Source: Bradyrhizobium sp. 200
GTDB taxonomy: Bacteria > Pseudomonadota > Alphaproteobacteria > Rhizobiales > Xanthobacteraceae
NCBI RefSeq assembly: GCF_023100945.1
Contig: NZ_CP064689.1
Location: 4,570,001-4,634,000 of the forward strand
Length of the DNA: 64,000 nt
Direction of reading: 5' to 3'
The notes beneath the pieces were generated by a model that saw only the letters and a list, made by a program, of their open reading frames with translations, was not told where the DNA came from and searched no databases. How positions within the stretch are numbered: position 1 is the stretch's first letter; every line of letters begins with the position of its first letter. Position numbers and translations under genes: made by a program. This document shows positions 15,473 through 24,756 of the stretch, piece after piece.

Positions 15473-15542
15473 ATAAGCGCAGCGATATCCGGGACTACTC
15501 TCACACCGCCCCGGATGTCGCTGCGCTCATCCGGGCTACAAG
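15473..15542. repeat. dispersed palindromic element
   Basis: CCGGATAAGCGCAGCGATATCCGG and CCGGATGTCGCTGCGCTCATCCGGG are inverted arms about 18 bases apart. A degenerate related stretch (GCGCGTAGCGCAAGCCCGGAATGACG) lies at 15340-15368. The rest of the 15325-15577 gap shows no gene. Confidence 0.7.
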
Positions 15543-15577
15543 CTTCGTCGCAATGACGAATGAGAATCGCTGCCGCG

Positions 15578-16330
15578 CTAGACCTGCTTCGCCCTACTCA
15601 GCCAATCGTCAAAACGCGTCGGCATGATCCGCGCACCGTCGTCCGGCACCAGCGTGCGCAGCGCGAGCGGCGCACCGAAATACGGCACCTCGGCGCCCGA
15701 CACGACCTTGCTGGTATCGCCCTGCTTGCGGAGCCAGCGGCCGACGAAGTCCGCAAGCGGCGCCGCTTCGGGACCTGCGACCTCGCGGGTGCCGTTGGCG
15801 GGTTCGCCGAGGGCCACGTCGGCCAGCGCGGCGGCGACATCGTCGGAAAGCAGCGGCCGCATCAACTGGCTGGAAACATGAACCTCACCATTCCTGCGCC
15901 CGGAATCCGCGATCCCGCCGACGAATTCGAAGAACTGGGTGGCACGCAAGATCGTGTAGGCCAGGCCGGAATTCGCGATCAGCCGCTCCTGCGCCAGCTT
16001 GGCGCGGAAATAGCCGCTGCTCTCGAGCCGGTCGGTGCCGACGATCGACAGCGCAACGCAATGCCGTACGCCGGCCTGCTTCGCCGCCGCGATCAGGTTG
16101 CGCGTCCCCGTCTCGAAGAAGTGCAGCACCGCCTTGTCCTCGAACGAGGGCGAATTCGAGACGTCAACGACGATGTCGGCGCCGGTAAGCGCGACTTGCA
16201 GGCCCTCCCCGGTTACGGCATTGACGCCCCTGCTCGGCGACGCCTGCAACACCTCATGACCGCGTGAGCCGAGCAACGGGGCCAATTTCGAGCCGATCAG
16301 GCCCGTACCGCCGATAATAACGATCTTCAT
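15578..16330 (-). CDS. NAD(P)-binding atypical SDR (NmrA-like)
   Basis: 250 residues. The N-terminal GGTGLIGSKLAPLLGSRGHE at 8-27 is the atypical-SDR cofactor loop. IVVDVSNSPSFED near 74 and HCVALSIVGTDRL near 110 follow the pattern of NmrA/YwnB-like NADPH-binding proteins, which lack the classical YxxxK and act as redox sensors or on unknown substrates. Cytosolic. It stands alone, divergent from the chemoreceptor gene. Confidence 0.8.
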   Translation of the reverse strand: MKIVIIGGTGLIGSKLAPLLGSRGHEVLQASPSRGVNAVTGEGLQVALTGADIVVDVSNSPSFEDKAVLHFFETGTRNLIAAAKQAGVRHCVALSIVGTDRLESSGYFRAKLAQERLIANSGLAYTILRATQFFEFVGGIADSGRRNGEVHVSSQLMRPLLSDDVAAALADVALGEPANGTREVAGPEAAPLADFVGRWLRKQGDTSKVVSGAEVPYFGAPLALRTLVPDDGARIMPTRFDDWLSRAKQV

Positions 16331-16466
16331 TTCCTCGCTCCTCTCCCTAAAACCAAGACGAAATAGAACGAACCGGTGTGATGCCCCACTGTAAACCCCG
16401 GATTAATTTGCACCACCTATACTGGTGGTCCGCACGTCCTGACCCGCGCAAATGGCCTAAAATCCC

Positions 16467-18548
16467 ATGAAAATCGGCACCCTCCTCACCGCTGCCATCG
16501 TCTCGCTTTCCGCCGTCGGCGGCGGGCTCGCCGTCTATGTGGCGGCTTCGAAATACCAGACCATGGACAAGATCTCGGTTGCGCAGAGCCGGCTGGAGGT
16601 GGTGCGCGCGGTCGGTGACATCCCGCGCTACATGAATTCCGAGCGCGGTTTTGCCACCAACATCATGTTCGGACCTCCCACCGTGGATCCGAAGCTGATC
16701 GCTGAACTCGACAAATATCGCAAGAACACCGATGGGGCGCGCGACAAAATGAACAGGGTCAAAGCGACCCTGCCCGGCGCGATCGATGACAGTGCCGCCG
16801 TCACCAGCAGCATCGATGCCCTGAACACACAATTCGCCGCGCTGCGCGCAGCCATCGACAAGGCCCTCACCGGTCCGCCGGAAGCCCGCCGCGATGCGGC
16901 CAAGAAGATCGTTTCCGACAATTCGGTCTTCAACAAGGCTGTCACGACGCTGCTCGACGAGCAGGTGCGCAAGATCGCGCTGCTCGACGGCACCGCCTAC
17001 CGGCAAGCGAGCTATGCCAATATCGCCTGGACGCTACGCGACGTGGGCGGCCTCAACTCCAGCCTGCACAAGAATCTCATCGGCGCCAACCGGGTGGCCA
17101 CCGAAGCCGAGAAGATGGAGATCAGCCGCTCGCAGGGGCGAAACGATCAGATACTGATGTCGCTGCAGGAATTGCGCGGCAATCCTTCCACGCCGGCCAA
17201 TGTGGCTGCGGCGCTCGACAAGATGAACGCGGCTTATGTCGATCGCTTCGGCAAAGAGCTGAAGCTCGTCAAGGACGGCGCTATCAGCGGCAAATATGAA
17301 CACGATATGGACACCTACTACGCAGAGACGCAACTCGGTCTTGCGTCCATCATTACGGTCCGCGACGCCTTTTACGATAACGCTGAGCAGGTGCTCGGTG
17401 AAGCCTATTCCTCCGCGCGTCTCAGCTTTCTGATTGCGCTCGCAGGCCTCGCGGCGGTAATCGCGGCGAGCGCCGGCATGATATTGATGGTCCACCGCCG
17501 CGTCTGCAAACCGATCGTCGATCTGACCGCGCGGATGTCACGGCTGGCCAGCGGCGACCTCGCGAGCGAAATCTCGGGCAGCGAACGCAGCGATGAGATC
17601 GGCGCGATGGCTGCTGCCGTTGGTGTCTTCAAGGACAGCATGGTCGAGGCGGACCGGCTCGCCGCCGAAAAAGCCACCGAGAACGACGGCAAGATGCGCC
17701 GCGCCCAGGTGCTCGACGAACTCACCCGCGTGTTCGAAGCCAAGGTCATCGAACTCGTCGGCGGGCTGTCGTCGGCATCGTCCATCATGGAAGACACCGC
17801 ACAGTCGATGTCATCGACCGCAACGCTTACCAATCGTCAGGCGGCCATCGTCGCCGCCGCTTCCGATCAGACTTCGGCCAACGTGCAGACGGTGGCGAGC
17901 GCCACCGAGGAACTGGCCTCCTCGATCTCGGAAATCGGCCGCCAGGTCGCGCAATCGACCGAAATCGCCGCTCGCGCCGTCGACAATGCGCGGCGCACCG
18001 GCGACACCGCCCGCTCGCTCGCCGAGGGTGCGCAGAAGATCGGCGACGTCGTGACGCTGATCCAGAGCATTGCCGCGCAGACCAACCTCCTGGCACTGAA
18101 CGCGACCATTGAAGCGGCGCGCGCCGGCGATGCCGGCCGCGGCTTTGCCGTCGTCGCCTCCGAAGTCAAATCGCTGGCCGGCCAGACCGCCAAGGCGACC
18201 ACCGAAATCTCCGAGCAGATCGCAGCGATCCAGGCTGCGAGCGATCAGACCGTGACGGCGATTCAGAACGTCGCCAACGTGATCGGCGAGATCGACCAGA
18301 TCGGCACCGCGATTGCAGCGGCGATCGAGGAACAGGGCTCCGCGACCAAGGAAATCTCCCGCAGCGTGCAGGAAGCCGCGCGCGGCACCCAGGAGGTCAA
18401 TTCCAATATCACCGGCGTCCAGAAGGCCGCCGACGATACCGGCGCCGCCGCCAATCAGGTGCTCGGCGCGGCCGAGCAATTGTCCTCGCAGTCCAAGGAT
18501 CTCGCCGGACAGGTCAACCGCTTCCTCTCGGAGGTACGCGCGGCTTGA
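16467..18548 (+). CDS. methyl-accepting chemotaxis protein
   Basis: 693 residues. Membrane helices at about 7-27 and 316-340 enclose a 290-residue, mostly helical periplasmic sensor (four-helix-bundle style, ligand unknown). HAMP follows at about 341-395 ([15 protein letters not shown]). The signalling domain is intact; its hairpin tip ([20 protein letters not shown]) is near residues 538-557. The protein ends EVRAA, with no CheR/CheB pentapeptide. It relays a chemical signal to CheA/CheW at the inner membrane. No che genes are in the window, so it is an orphan receptor. Confidence 0.93.
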   Translation: MKIGTLLTAAIVSLSAVGGGLAVYVAASKYQTMDKISVAQSRLEVVRAVGDIPRYMNSERGFATNIMFGPPTVDPKLIAELDKYRKNTDGARDKMNRVKATLPGAIDDSAAVTSSIDALNTQFAALRAAIDKALTGPPEARRDAAKKIVSDNSVFNKAVTTLLDEQVRKIALLDGTAYRQASYANIAWTLRDVGGLNSSLHKNLIGANRVATEAEKMEISRSQGRNDQILMSLQELRGNPSTPANVAAALDKMNAAYVDRFGKELKLVKDGAISGKYEHDMDTYYAETQLGLASIITVRDAFYDNAEQVLGEAYSSARLSFLIALAGLAAVIAASAGMILMVHRRVCKPIVDLTARMSRLASGDLASEISGSERSDEIGAMAAAVGVFKDSMVEADRLAAEKATENDGKMRRAQVLDELTRVFEAKVIELVGGLSSASSIMEDTAQSMSSTATLTNRQAAIVAAASDQTSANVQTVASATEELASSISEIGRQVAQSTEIAARAVDNARRTGDTARSLAEGAQKIGDVVTLIQSIAAQTNLLALNATIEAARAGDAGRGFAVVASEVKSLAGQTAKATTEISEQIAAIQAASDQTVTAIQNVANVIGEIDQIGTAIAAAIEEQGSATKEISRSVQEAARGTQEVNSNITGVQKAADDTGAAANQVLGAAEQLSSQSKDLAGQVNRFLSEVRAA

Positions 18549-18596
18549 TCCGAATGTCGGATCGGCCGAGCATGCCTCGCCGGTCCGCTTGAGCAG

Positions 18597-19757
18597 TTAG
18601 CCGCGCAGCCCGAGCACGCGGCGCGCGATCGACTGGCGATGAACCTCGCTCGGTCCTTCGTACATCCGCATCAGCCGCGCTTTCTGCCAGAGCGCGTTGA
18701 GCGGCAGCTCCAGCGTCATGCCGAGCGCGCCGAGCGTCTGCATGGCGTGATCGCAGGCCTCATAGGCCATCTCGGTCGCGAACACCTTGATCATCGAAGC
18801 TTCGTGGCGGACGTCCTCGCCACGGTCGGTCTTGTCGGCGGTATCGCGCACCATCAGCCGGCAGGCATGCATGCGCGTCGAGATGTCGGCAATCCACCAC
18901 TGGATCGCCTGGCGATCGGCGAGCTTGACGCCGAACGTCTCGCGCTGCCTGGCATGTTCGCACAGCATGTCGAGTGCGCGCCTCGCGATACCGATGCAGG
19001 TCGATCCCATCTCAAGCCGTCGCGTGCGCAGACGGAGCTGCATCGGCGCATAGCCCTTGCCGATTTCGCCGAGCACGGAGTCGGCCGGGATACGGCAGTC
19101 CTCGAATACGATCTCGTAGGTCGAGCCGCCGCCGAGCATCGGGATTTCGCGCTCGATGACGAAGCCGGGCGTGCCCTTCTCGACGATGAAGGAGGTGATG
19201 CCGCCCTGCCGCGCATCGCTGCCGACGCGGGCCATGACGATGATGAAGTCGGCGGCGCGCGCATTGCTGATCCAGATCTTGCGGCCGTTCAGCACCCATC
19301 GATCGCCGTCGAGCATTGCCCGCGTCTTCATCGCGGCCGGATCGCCGCCGGCGCCCGGTTCGGAAATCGCGATCGCCGACACCATGCGTCCCTCGATATA
19401 GGGCTGCATGTATTTGCGCTTCTGCGCTTCGGTGCCGACTGCCTGCAGCATGCGCAGGTTCGGCGAGTCCGGCGGCAGCACGAAGGGCACGCAGGTACGG
19501 CCGAGTTCCTCGTGGACCGCGGCCATGGTGCGGGTCGGCAGATCGTGACCGCCAAGGTCTTCGGGCGCGTCGAGGCCCCACAATCCCAGATCCTTCGAGA
19601 CCGTCCGCAGCCGCTGCTTCTGCTCGCTGGTCAACTCCGGATGATCGGAGCCGGGCAGCTTGGACTTCAGGTAATGCGGCTCGAGCGGAATCAGCTCGCG
19701 GTCGACGAACTTCGCGACCGTCTCGCGGATCATGTCGGTCTCTTCATCGGTACTCAT
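18597..19757 (-). CDS. acyl-CoA dehydrogenase family protein
   Basis: 386 residues from the ATG at 19757 (GAGAGG 8 bases upstream; a TTG lies two codons earlier). Signatures: AISEPGAGGDPAAMKTRA (FAD/substrate loop), WVLNGRKIWISNA, and the C-terminal catalytic glutamate in MYEGPSEVHRQSIAR (about Glu367). These flavoenzymes make trans-2-enoyl-CoA and pass electrons to ETF. It is the last of three same-strand genes spaced 12 and 6 bases (MBL hydrolase, nitroreductase, this). The specific acyl substrate is unknown. Confidence 0.9.
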   Translation of the reverse strand: MSTDEETDMIRETVAKFVDRELIPLEPHYLKSKLPGSDHPELTSEQKQRLRTVSKDLGLWGLDAPEDLGGHDLPTRTMAAVHEELGRTCVPFVLPPDSPNLRMLQAVGTEAQKRKYMQPYIEGRMVSAIAISEPGAGGDPAAMKTRAMLDGDRWVLNGRKIWISNARAADFIIVMARVGSDARQGGITSFIVEKGTPGFVIEREIPMLGGGSTYEIVFEDCRIPADSVLGEIGKGYAPMQLRLRTRRLEMGSTCIGIARRALDMLCEHARQRETFGVKLADRQAIQWWIADISTRMHACRLMVRDTADKTDRGEDVRHEASMIKVFATEMAYEACDHAMQTLGALGMTLELPLNALWQKARLMRMYEGPSEVHRQSIARRVLGLRG

Positions 19758-19769
19758 CGTCAAAGCCTC

Positions 19770-20480
19770 TCAGTCCGCGAAGCCAACATAACGCACGAAA
19801 TCGCCATTGGACTCGCGATCGGACCGCACCGCATTGGCGGGAAAGCTGTCGTCGGGATAGCCCATGGCGACGCAGGTCATGATGACCTCTTCCTCTGGGA
19901 TATTGGCGACCTCGCGCACGATGTCGGAGCGCATGATGCCCTGCCCGTTGATGACGCTGCCGAGCCCGCGGTCCCATGCGGCGAGCACGATGCCGTAGCA
20001 GAGCGCGCCGAGGTCGAAGTGGCACACCGCGCCGGGATCGAGAATCTTGTCATAGGTCAGGACCAGCGAGACCGGCGCGTCGAACTGCCGGAAGCCGCGC
20101 AGCACCCAGTCCTGCCGCATCGGCTTGTCGTCGCGCGCGATCCCCATCACCGCGAACAGCTTTTTAGCGATATCGACCTGCCGGCCGCGGTGCACGCCCT
20201 GGTATTCGCCGTGGCTGATGATGTCGCGCTTCGGCTTGGCGCCTGCAATCATCTCTTCCATATTGCGACGGCGCACTTCCTCAAGCGGCTCGCCGGTCAG
20301 GACATGGATATGCCAGGGCTGGGTGTTCATCGACGATGGCGCGCGCTTGGCGACCTCGATGATTTCCTCGATGACCGTGCGGGCAACCGGCTCCTTGGTG
20401 AACCCGCGCACGCTCTTGCGGGTCTGAACCAGCGTCTCGAAATCCATCCGTTGCATTCCGTCGGTCCGTTGCATTCCCAT
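19770..20480 (-). CDS. nitroreductase family protein
   Basis: 236 residues. RKSVRGFTKEPV near 21-32 and APSSMNTQPWHIHVLTG near 47-63 are the FMN-binding blocks of the NfsB/nitroreductase family; the GLGSVINGQGIM block near 173 is the second FMN site. The extreme N-terminus contains a 13-base direct repeat (GGAATGCAACGGA), so translation may begin at the first Met (20480) or at Met12. Members use NAD(P)H to reduce nitro compounds, quinones or enones. Mid-gene of the MBL-nitroreductase-acyl-CoA dehydrogenase operon. Confidence 0.9.
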   Translation of the reverse strand: MGMQRTDGMQRMDFETLVQTRKSVRGFTKEPVARTVIEEIIEVAKRAPSSMNTQPWHIHVLTGEPLEEVRRRNMEEMIAGAKPKRDIISHGEYQGVHRGRQVDIAKKLFAVMGIARDDKPMRQDWVLRGFRQFDAPVSLVLTYDKILDPGAVCHFDLGALCYGIVLAAWDRGLGSVINGQGIMRSDIVREVANIPEEEVIMTCVAMGYPDDSFPANAVRSDRESNGDFVRYVGFAD

Positions 20481-20486
20481 GGCCCA

Positions 20487-21362
20487 TCAATCCCTCTTGA
20501 AGCGATAATCGAAGCGGTCGCCATCCGCAGTAATCAGTCCGGCGGTCGGCGTTGGAAAATGGATCGGCAAGATCAGCGTGTCGGTGCCCGCAACGGAAGC
20601 AAAGAATTTTCGCCGCGAGATCGCGGACTCCTTCGAATCCCAGTCGGGCTTCGCCGACCATTCCGGCTCGCGGCACTGGATGACGTGATGCATGAGATCG
20701 CCGGCCACCACCGCGCGTTTGCCCTTTGAGAAGATGTTGACGCAGCAGTGACAGGGCGAATGCCCCGGCGTCGGCGTCAAGGTGATGGTATCGTCGAGCG
20801 CGTAACCGTCGTCAACCAGGACGGCCTGTCCGGCCTCCACGATCGGCAGGCAATTGTCGCGAAAGACCGTGCCGGGCGGGTTGGCGCCCTTGGCATTTTC
20901 CGCCTCCCACGCGGCATATTCCTTCTTGTGAAATATGTACTTCGCATTGGGAAACGTCGGCACCCAGCGTCCATCGCGCAGCGTGGTATTCCAGCCGGTA
21001 TGGTCGATGTGCAGGTGGGTGCAGAACACGTAGTCTACCTGCTCATAGGCGATGCCGAGCTCAAACAGCTCGTTGCGCCAGCGCTCCTTGCCGGGAAAAT
21101 CGAACGGCGGCGGATGGCCCTTGTCCTCGCCGGTACAGGTATCGACCAGGATGGTGTAGCGCGGCGTGCGGACGACAAAGGTCTGGTAGGTGATGACCAT
21201 CAGCCCCAGGCCTGCGTCGAATACCTCGGGCTCCATGCCGGCGAGGTGATGCTTGAATACCGCCTCATCATAAGCCGGGAAAAAGTCCTGCGGCCGCCGC
21301 CATGGCCCCTCGCGCTCGATGACCGCGTCGATAGTGATGTCTCCGATCCTGAGTTGCTTCAT
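20487..21362 (-). CDS. MBL-fold metallo-hydrolase
   Basis: 291 residues from the ATG at 21362. The metal motif HLHIDHTGW (HxHxDH), a later GHSPCHC histidine and AGDLMHHVIQ aspartate give a complete two-metal site of the metallo-beta-lactamase superfamily. The sequence resembles lactonase/AHL-hydrolase-like members more than beta-lactamases. Cytosolic, no signal peptide. First gene of the operon with the nitroreductase (6-base gap) and the acyl-CoA dehydrogenase, which suggests hydrolysis of a lactone or thioester in a small catabolic route; that role is inference. Confidence 0.87.
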   Translation of the reverse strand: MKQLRIGDITIDAVIEREGPWRRPQDFFPAYDEAVFKHHLAGMEPEVFDAGLGLMVITYQTFVVRTPRYTILVDTCTGEDKGHPPPFDFPGKERWRNELFELGIAYEQVDYVFCTHLHIDHTGWNTTLRDGRWVPTFPNAKYIFHKKEYAAWEAENAKGANPPGTVFRDNCLPIVEAGQAVLVDDGYALDDTITLTPTPGHSPCHCCVNIFSKGKRAVVAGDLMHHVIQCREPEWSAKPDWDSKESAISRRKFFASVAGTDTLILPIHFPTPTAGLITADGDRFDYRFKRD

Positions 21363-21522
21363 GGCCGTTTCGCTCTCCGTTTTTGCGGCAGCGTAACGGG
21401 CGAGTTCAGCACCGACAAGCCGCGCGCAAGTTGTAGCGCCATGCGTTTCGGCTTTCCTGTCGTCTGCCGCAAATCGAACAGAAAGGCTGCCTAGCGAATG
21501 CACCTTTTACGCGGGGGCAAGC

Positions 21523-22497
21523 TTGAACAAGAAACTCAAATATTCCGCAGCGGCGATCGTTGTCTTCGCGGCAGCCATCTACATCAACAACACCAATCAT
21601 CTCGCTGCCCATCGGGAGGGCAAGCCCGTCCTTCTCGCGCATCGCGGCATTGCCCAGCGCTTCGACGAGCGAGATCTGAAGAACGACACCTGCACTGCGG
21701 CGCGAATGCTGCCGCCAGCCCACCAGTATCTGGAGAATACGATCGATTCGATGCGGGCCGGTTTTGCCGCCGGCGCCGATATCGTCGAGCTCGACGTTCA
21801 TCCCACCACCGACGGCGAGTTCGCGGTGTTTCACGACTGGACGCTGGATTGCCGCACCGACGGCCAGGGCGTCACGCGCGAACACTCCATGGCCTATTTG
21901 AAGAAGCTCGACATCGGACATGGCTATACTGCTGACGGCGGCAAGACCTTTCCGTTTCGCGGCAAGGGCATCGGCCTGATGCCGACGCTCGCCGAAGTGC
22001 TGGAAGCTTTCCCGCAGCAGCGGCTATTGATCAACGTAAAGAGCCGCGACCCGTCCGAAGGAGAGAAGCTGGCGGCCGTGCTGAACAAGCTTCCCGCCGA
22101 ACGCCGAGCGCAGATCATGGTCTATGGCGGCGACGAGCCGGTCGAGATTGTGCGTCAGCGCGCGAGCGATATCAGGACGATCTCGCGTGGCGCGATCAAG
22201 CGCTGCCTCCTCGGCTACATCGGCTACGGCTGGAGCGGCGTGGTGCCGAAAGCCTGCCACAACGCGATGGTGGTGCTGCCGATCAACGCCGCCCCGTGGA
22301 TGTGGGGCTGGCCCGATCGCTTCCTCAGCCGCATGCGAGGCGCCAACAGCGAGGTCTTCGTGCTCGGCCCCTATCGCGGCGGCGAGTTCTCGACCGGAAT
22401 AGATACGCCCGAGCAGTTTTCACGGCTGCCGCAAAACTATTCCGGCGGCATCTGGACCAACGAGATCGAGGCCATCGCCCCGCTCGCCCACAAATAG
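21523..22497 (+). CDS. glycerophosphodiester phosphodiesterase family, membrane-anchored
   Basis: 324 residues from the TTG at 21523 (GGGGG 6 bases upstream; no ATG before residue 60). Residues 6-22 form a membrane anchor or signal. The GDPD barrel shows LAHRG near 38-42, ENTIDSM, VELDVHPTTDGEFAVFHD (catalytic Glu/Asp and His) and LINVKSRDP. It cleaves glycerophosphodiesters to glycerol 3-phosphate, probably in the periplasm. The C-terminal AAPWMWGWPDRF region is characteristic of a GDPD subgroup. Stands alone, with a palindrome after the stop. Confidence 0.85.
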   Translation: MNKKLKYSAAAIVVFAAAIYINNTNHLAAHREGKPVLLAHRGIAQRFDERDLKNDTCTAARMLPPAHQYLENTIDSMRAGFAAGADIVELDVHPTTDGEFAVFHDWTLDCRTDGQGVTREHSMAYLKKLDIGHGYTADGGKTFPFRGKGIGLMPTLAEVLEAFPQQRLLINVKSRDPSEGEKLAAVLNKLPAERRAQIMVYGGDEPVEIVRQRASDIRTISRGAIKRCLLGYIGYGWSGVVPKACHNAMVVLPINAAPWMWGWPDRFLSRMRGANSEVFVLGPYRGGEFSTGIDTPEQFSRLPQNYSGGIWTNEIEAIAPLAHK

Positions 22498-22506
22498 TTT
22501 GTGGTT

Positions 22507-22592
22507 CGTAGCCCGGATGGAGCGAAGCGCAATCCGGGAACAGCCTAATAGAGAGAATCCCGGATTGCGCTTCGCTTCATCCGGGCTACGGC
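22507..22592. repeat. dispersed palindromic element, long arms
   Basis: GTAGCCCGGATGGAGCGAAGCGCAATCCGGGA and TCCCGGATTGCGCTTCGCTTCATCCGGGCTAC are inverted arms with only one or two mismatches, separated by about 20 bases. This is the best-preserved copy of the family in the window. It fills the gap between convergent genes. Confidence 0.8.
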
Positions 22593-22598
22593 TCAATA

Positions 22599-24221
22599 CT
22601 AGCTCCGCAACCCCGGCGCCTCGTGCCCGGTGCGCGCCACATATTCGGTGTACCCGCCGCCGAATTGGTGGATGCCTTCAGGTGTCAATTCCAGTACGCG
22701 GTTGGAGAGCGCTGCCAGAAAATGCCGGTCGTGGGAGACGAACAGCATGGTGCCCTCGAACTCGGAGAGCGCATTGATCAACATTTCCTTGGTCGCGAGG
22801 TCCAGATGGTTGGTCGGCTCGTCCAGCACCAAAAAATTCGGCGGGTCGTAAAGCATTTTGGCCATCACCAGCCGCGCCTTCTCGCCGCCTGAGAGCACGC
22901 GGCACCTCTTCTCGACATCGTCGCCGGAGAATCCGAAGCAGCCTGCAAGCGCGCGGAGCGAACCTTGTCCCGCTTGCGGAAAGGAATCCTCCAGCGACTG
23001 GAACACCGTGCGCTCGCCATCGAGCAGGTCCATGGCGTGCTGGGCGAAGTAGCCCATCTTGACGCTGCCGCCGACGGCGACCGTGCCCTCGTCGGGCTCG
23101 GTCGAGCCGGCCACCAGCTTCAACAGCGTCGACTTGCCGGCGCCGTTGATGCCCATCACGCACCACCGCTCCCTGCGGCGGATCATGAAGTCCAGCCCCT
23201 GGTAGATGCTACGGCTGCCGTAACCCTTGTGGACGTTCTTCAGGCTGACGACGTCCTCTCCCGAGCGCGGCGCCGGCAGGAATTCGAACGCGACCGTCTG
23301 GCGGCGCTTCGGCGGCTCGACACGCTCGATCTTGTCGAGCTTCTTGACCCGGCTCTGCACCTGGGCCGCATGCGAGGCGCGCGCCTTGAAGCGCTCGATG
23401 AACTTGATTTCCTTGGCCAGCATCGCCTGCTGGCGCTCGAACTGGGCCTGCTGCTGCTTTTCGTTCAGCGCGCGCTGCTGCTCGTAGAATTCGTAATTGC
23501 CGGAATAGGTCGAGAGCGTGCCGCCATCGATCTCGACGACCTTGTTGATGATGCGGTTGATGAACTCGCGATCATGCGACGTCATCAGCAGCGCGCCCTC
23601 GTATCCCTTCAGAAATTGTTCCAGCCAGATCAGGCTTTCCAGGTCGAGATGGTTGCTCGGTTCGTCCAGCAGCATGACATCGGGCCGCATCAGGAGAATG
23701 CGCGCCAGCGCCACCCGCATCTTCCAGCCGCCCGAGAGCGCGCCGACATCGCCTTCCATCATCTCCTGGCTGAAGCCGAGGCCCGACAGCGCCTCACGTG
23801 CCCGGCCGTCGAGGGCATAGCCGTCGAGTTCCTCAAAACGGTGCTGGACCTCACCGTAGCGCGCGATGATGTCTTCCATCTCGTCGGCCTGGTCCGGATC
23901 GGCCATGGCGGTCTCGAGAGCCTTCAGTTCGGCCGCCACGACGCTGACCGGCCCGGCGCCGTCCATGACCTCGGCTACGGCGCTGCGGCCTGACATCTCG
24001 CCGACGTCCTGGCTGAAATAGCCGATGGTAATGCCACGATCGAGCGAGACCTGGCCCTCGTCGGGTAGCTCCTGCCCCGAGATCATCCGGAAAAGCGTGG
24101 TCTTGCCGGCCCCGTTGGGGCCGACCAAACCGATCTTTTCGCCCTTCTGGAGGGCCGCGGAGGCTTCGATGAAGAGGATCTGGTGGCCGACTTGCTTGCT
24201 GACGTTATCGAGACGGATCAT
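22599..24221 (-). CDS. ABC-F family ATPase (ribosome-associated type)
   Basis: 540 residues with two ATPase domains and no membrane helices. Domain 1: Walker A GPNGAGKTT at 34-42, signature LSGGWKMR, Walker B LLDEPSNHLD. A charged linker (QQQAQFERQQAMLAKEIKF, KARASHAAQVQSR) near 250-305 corresponds to the P-site tRNA interaction motif. Domain 2: Walker A GINGAGKST, signature LSGGEKAR, LVLDEPTNHLD. This is the YbiT/Uup-like ABC-F layout; such proteins act on stalled or initiating ribosomes. Stands alone. Confidence 0.92.
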   Translation of the reverse strand: MIRLDNVSKQVGHQILFIEASAALQKGEKIGLVGPNGAGKTTLFRMISGQELPDEGQVSLDRGITIGYFSQDVGEMSGRSAVAEVMDGAGPVSVVAAELKALETAMADPDQADEMEDIIARYGEVQHRFEELDGYALDGRAREALSGLGFSQEMMEGDVGALSGGWKMRVALARILLMRPDVMLLDEPSNHLDLESLIWLEQFLKGYEGALLMTSHDREFINRIINKVVEIDGGTLSTYSGNYEFYEQQRALNEKQQQAQFERQQAMLAKEIKFIERFKARASHAAQVQSRVKKLDKIERVEPPKRRQTVAFEFLPAPRSGEDVVSLKNVHKGYGSRSIYQGLDFMIRRRERWCVMGINGAGKSTLLKLVAGSTEPDEGTVAVGGSVKMGYFAQHAMDLLDGERTVFQSLEDSFPQAGQGSLRALAGCFGFSGDDVEKRCRVLSGGEKARLVMAKMLYDPPNFLVLDEPTNHLDLATKEMLINALSEFEGTMLFVSHDRHFLAALSNRVLELTPEGIHQFGGGYTEYVARTGHEAPGLRS

Positions 24222-24378
24222 TGGGGCCTGAAAAGAGGAAATCGCTGCGGCCCGCTGCTTAGGACATCTGGTGCGCTAGTGGAAGCGGTTCCGGACCGCC
24301 CTCCCGACGCAGATTTCCGCCCTCCAGGATTATATGCCAAGTGCCTGTAGCGGCTCCCTCGCCGCCGAGCGTGCGGCG

Positions 24379-24756
24379 TTACAGATGGATCACGCCGCGT
24401 CGCGCGGCGTGGGCCACGGCGTCGGTGCGGCCGGTGGCATCGAGCTTGTCGAGCAGTGATCCGACGTGAAATTTGGCCGTGTGCACGGATATTCCAAGCT
24501 GTCTCGCAATAACCTTGTTCGATGCGCCTTCCGCCATCAGCACGAGCACGTCGCGTTCGCGTGGCGTAAGCTCGATATCAGCCGGCTCAAGCGCGGCTTG
24601 CGCCTCGCGCGACACCAGCGCGACCGCGGCTGCCTCTCCCGGTGTCGCGAGGCGGATGCCGGTAACGCCGCCGAGCAGCGATGCAAGCCGGTCCGCCAGC
24701 GCAAGATCCGAAATCTCGATGGCGACGACAACGACTTGTGAAGCCTCCTCGCTCAC
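24379..24756 (-). CDS. short LuxR-type transcription regulator with remnant N-domain
   Basis: 125 residues. The C-terminal LuxR helix-turn-helix is complete (LTPRERDVLVLMAEGASNKV, then IARQLGISVHTAKFHV, residues 63-98). The N-terminal part is only about 58 residues, where a phosphoreceiver would have about 120, and it lacks the phosphorylatable Asp motif and the conserved Lys. Its start overlaps the stop of the upstream HtrA-like gene (ATGA at 24753-24756), so the two are translationally coupled. It probably binds DNA under control of that partner protein rather than of a histidine kinase; this is inference. Confidence 0.85.
   Translation of the reverse strand: MSEEASQVVVVAIEISDLALADRLASLLGGVTGIRLATPGEAAAVALVSREAQAALEPADIELTPRERDVLVLMAEGASNKVIARQLGISVHTAKFHVGSLLDKLDATGRTDAVAHAARRGVIHL

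Noticed and set aside
18639..20729. 696-codon open frame on the plus strand
   Set aside because: It lies opposite acyl-CoA dehydrogenase, nitroreductase and the MBL gene. The composition (many His, Arg, Asp) is that of a shadow frame.
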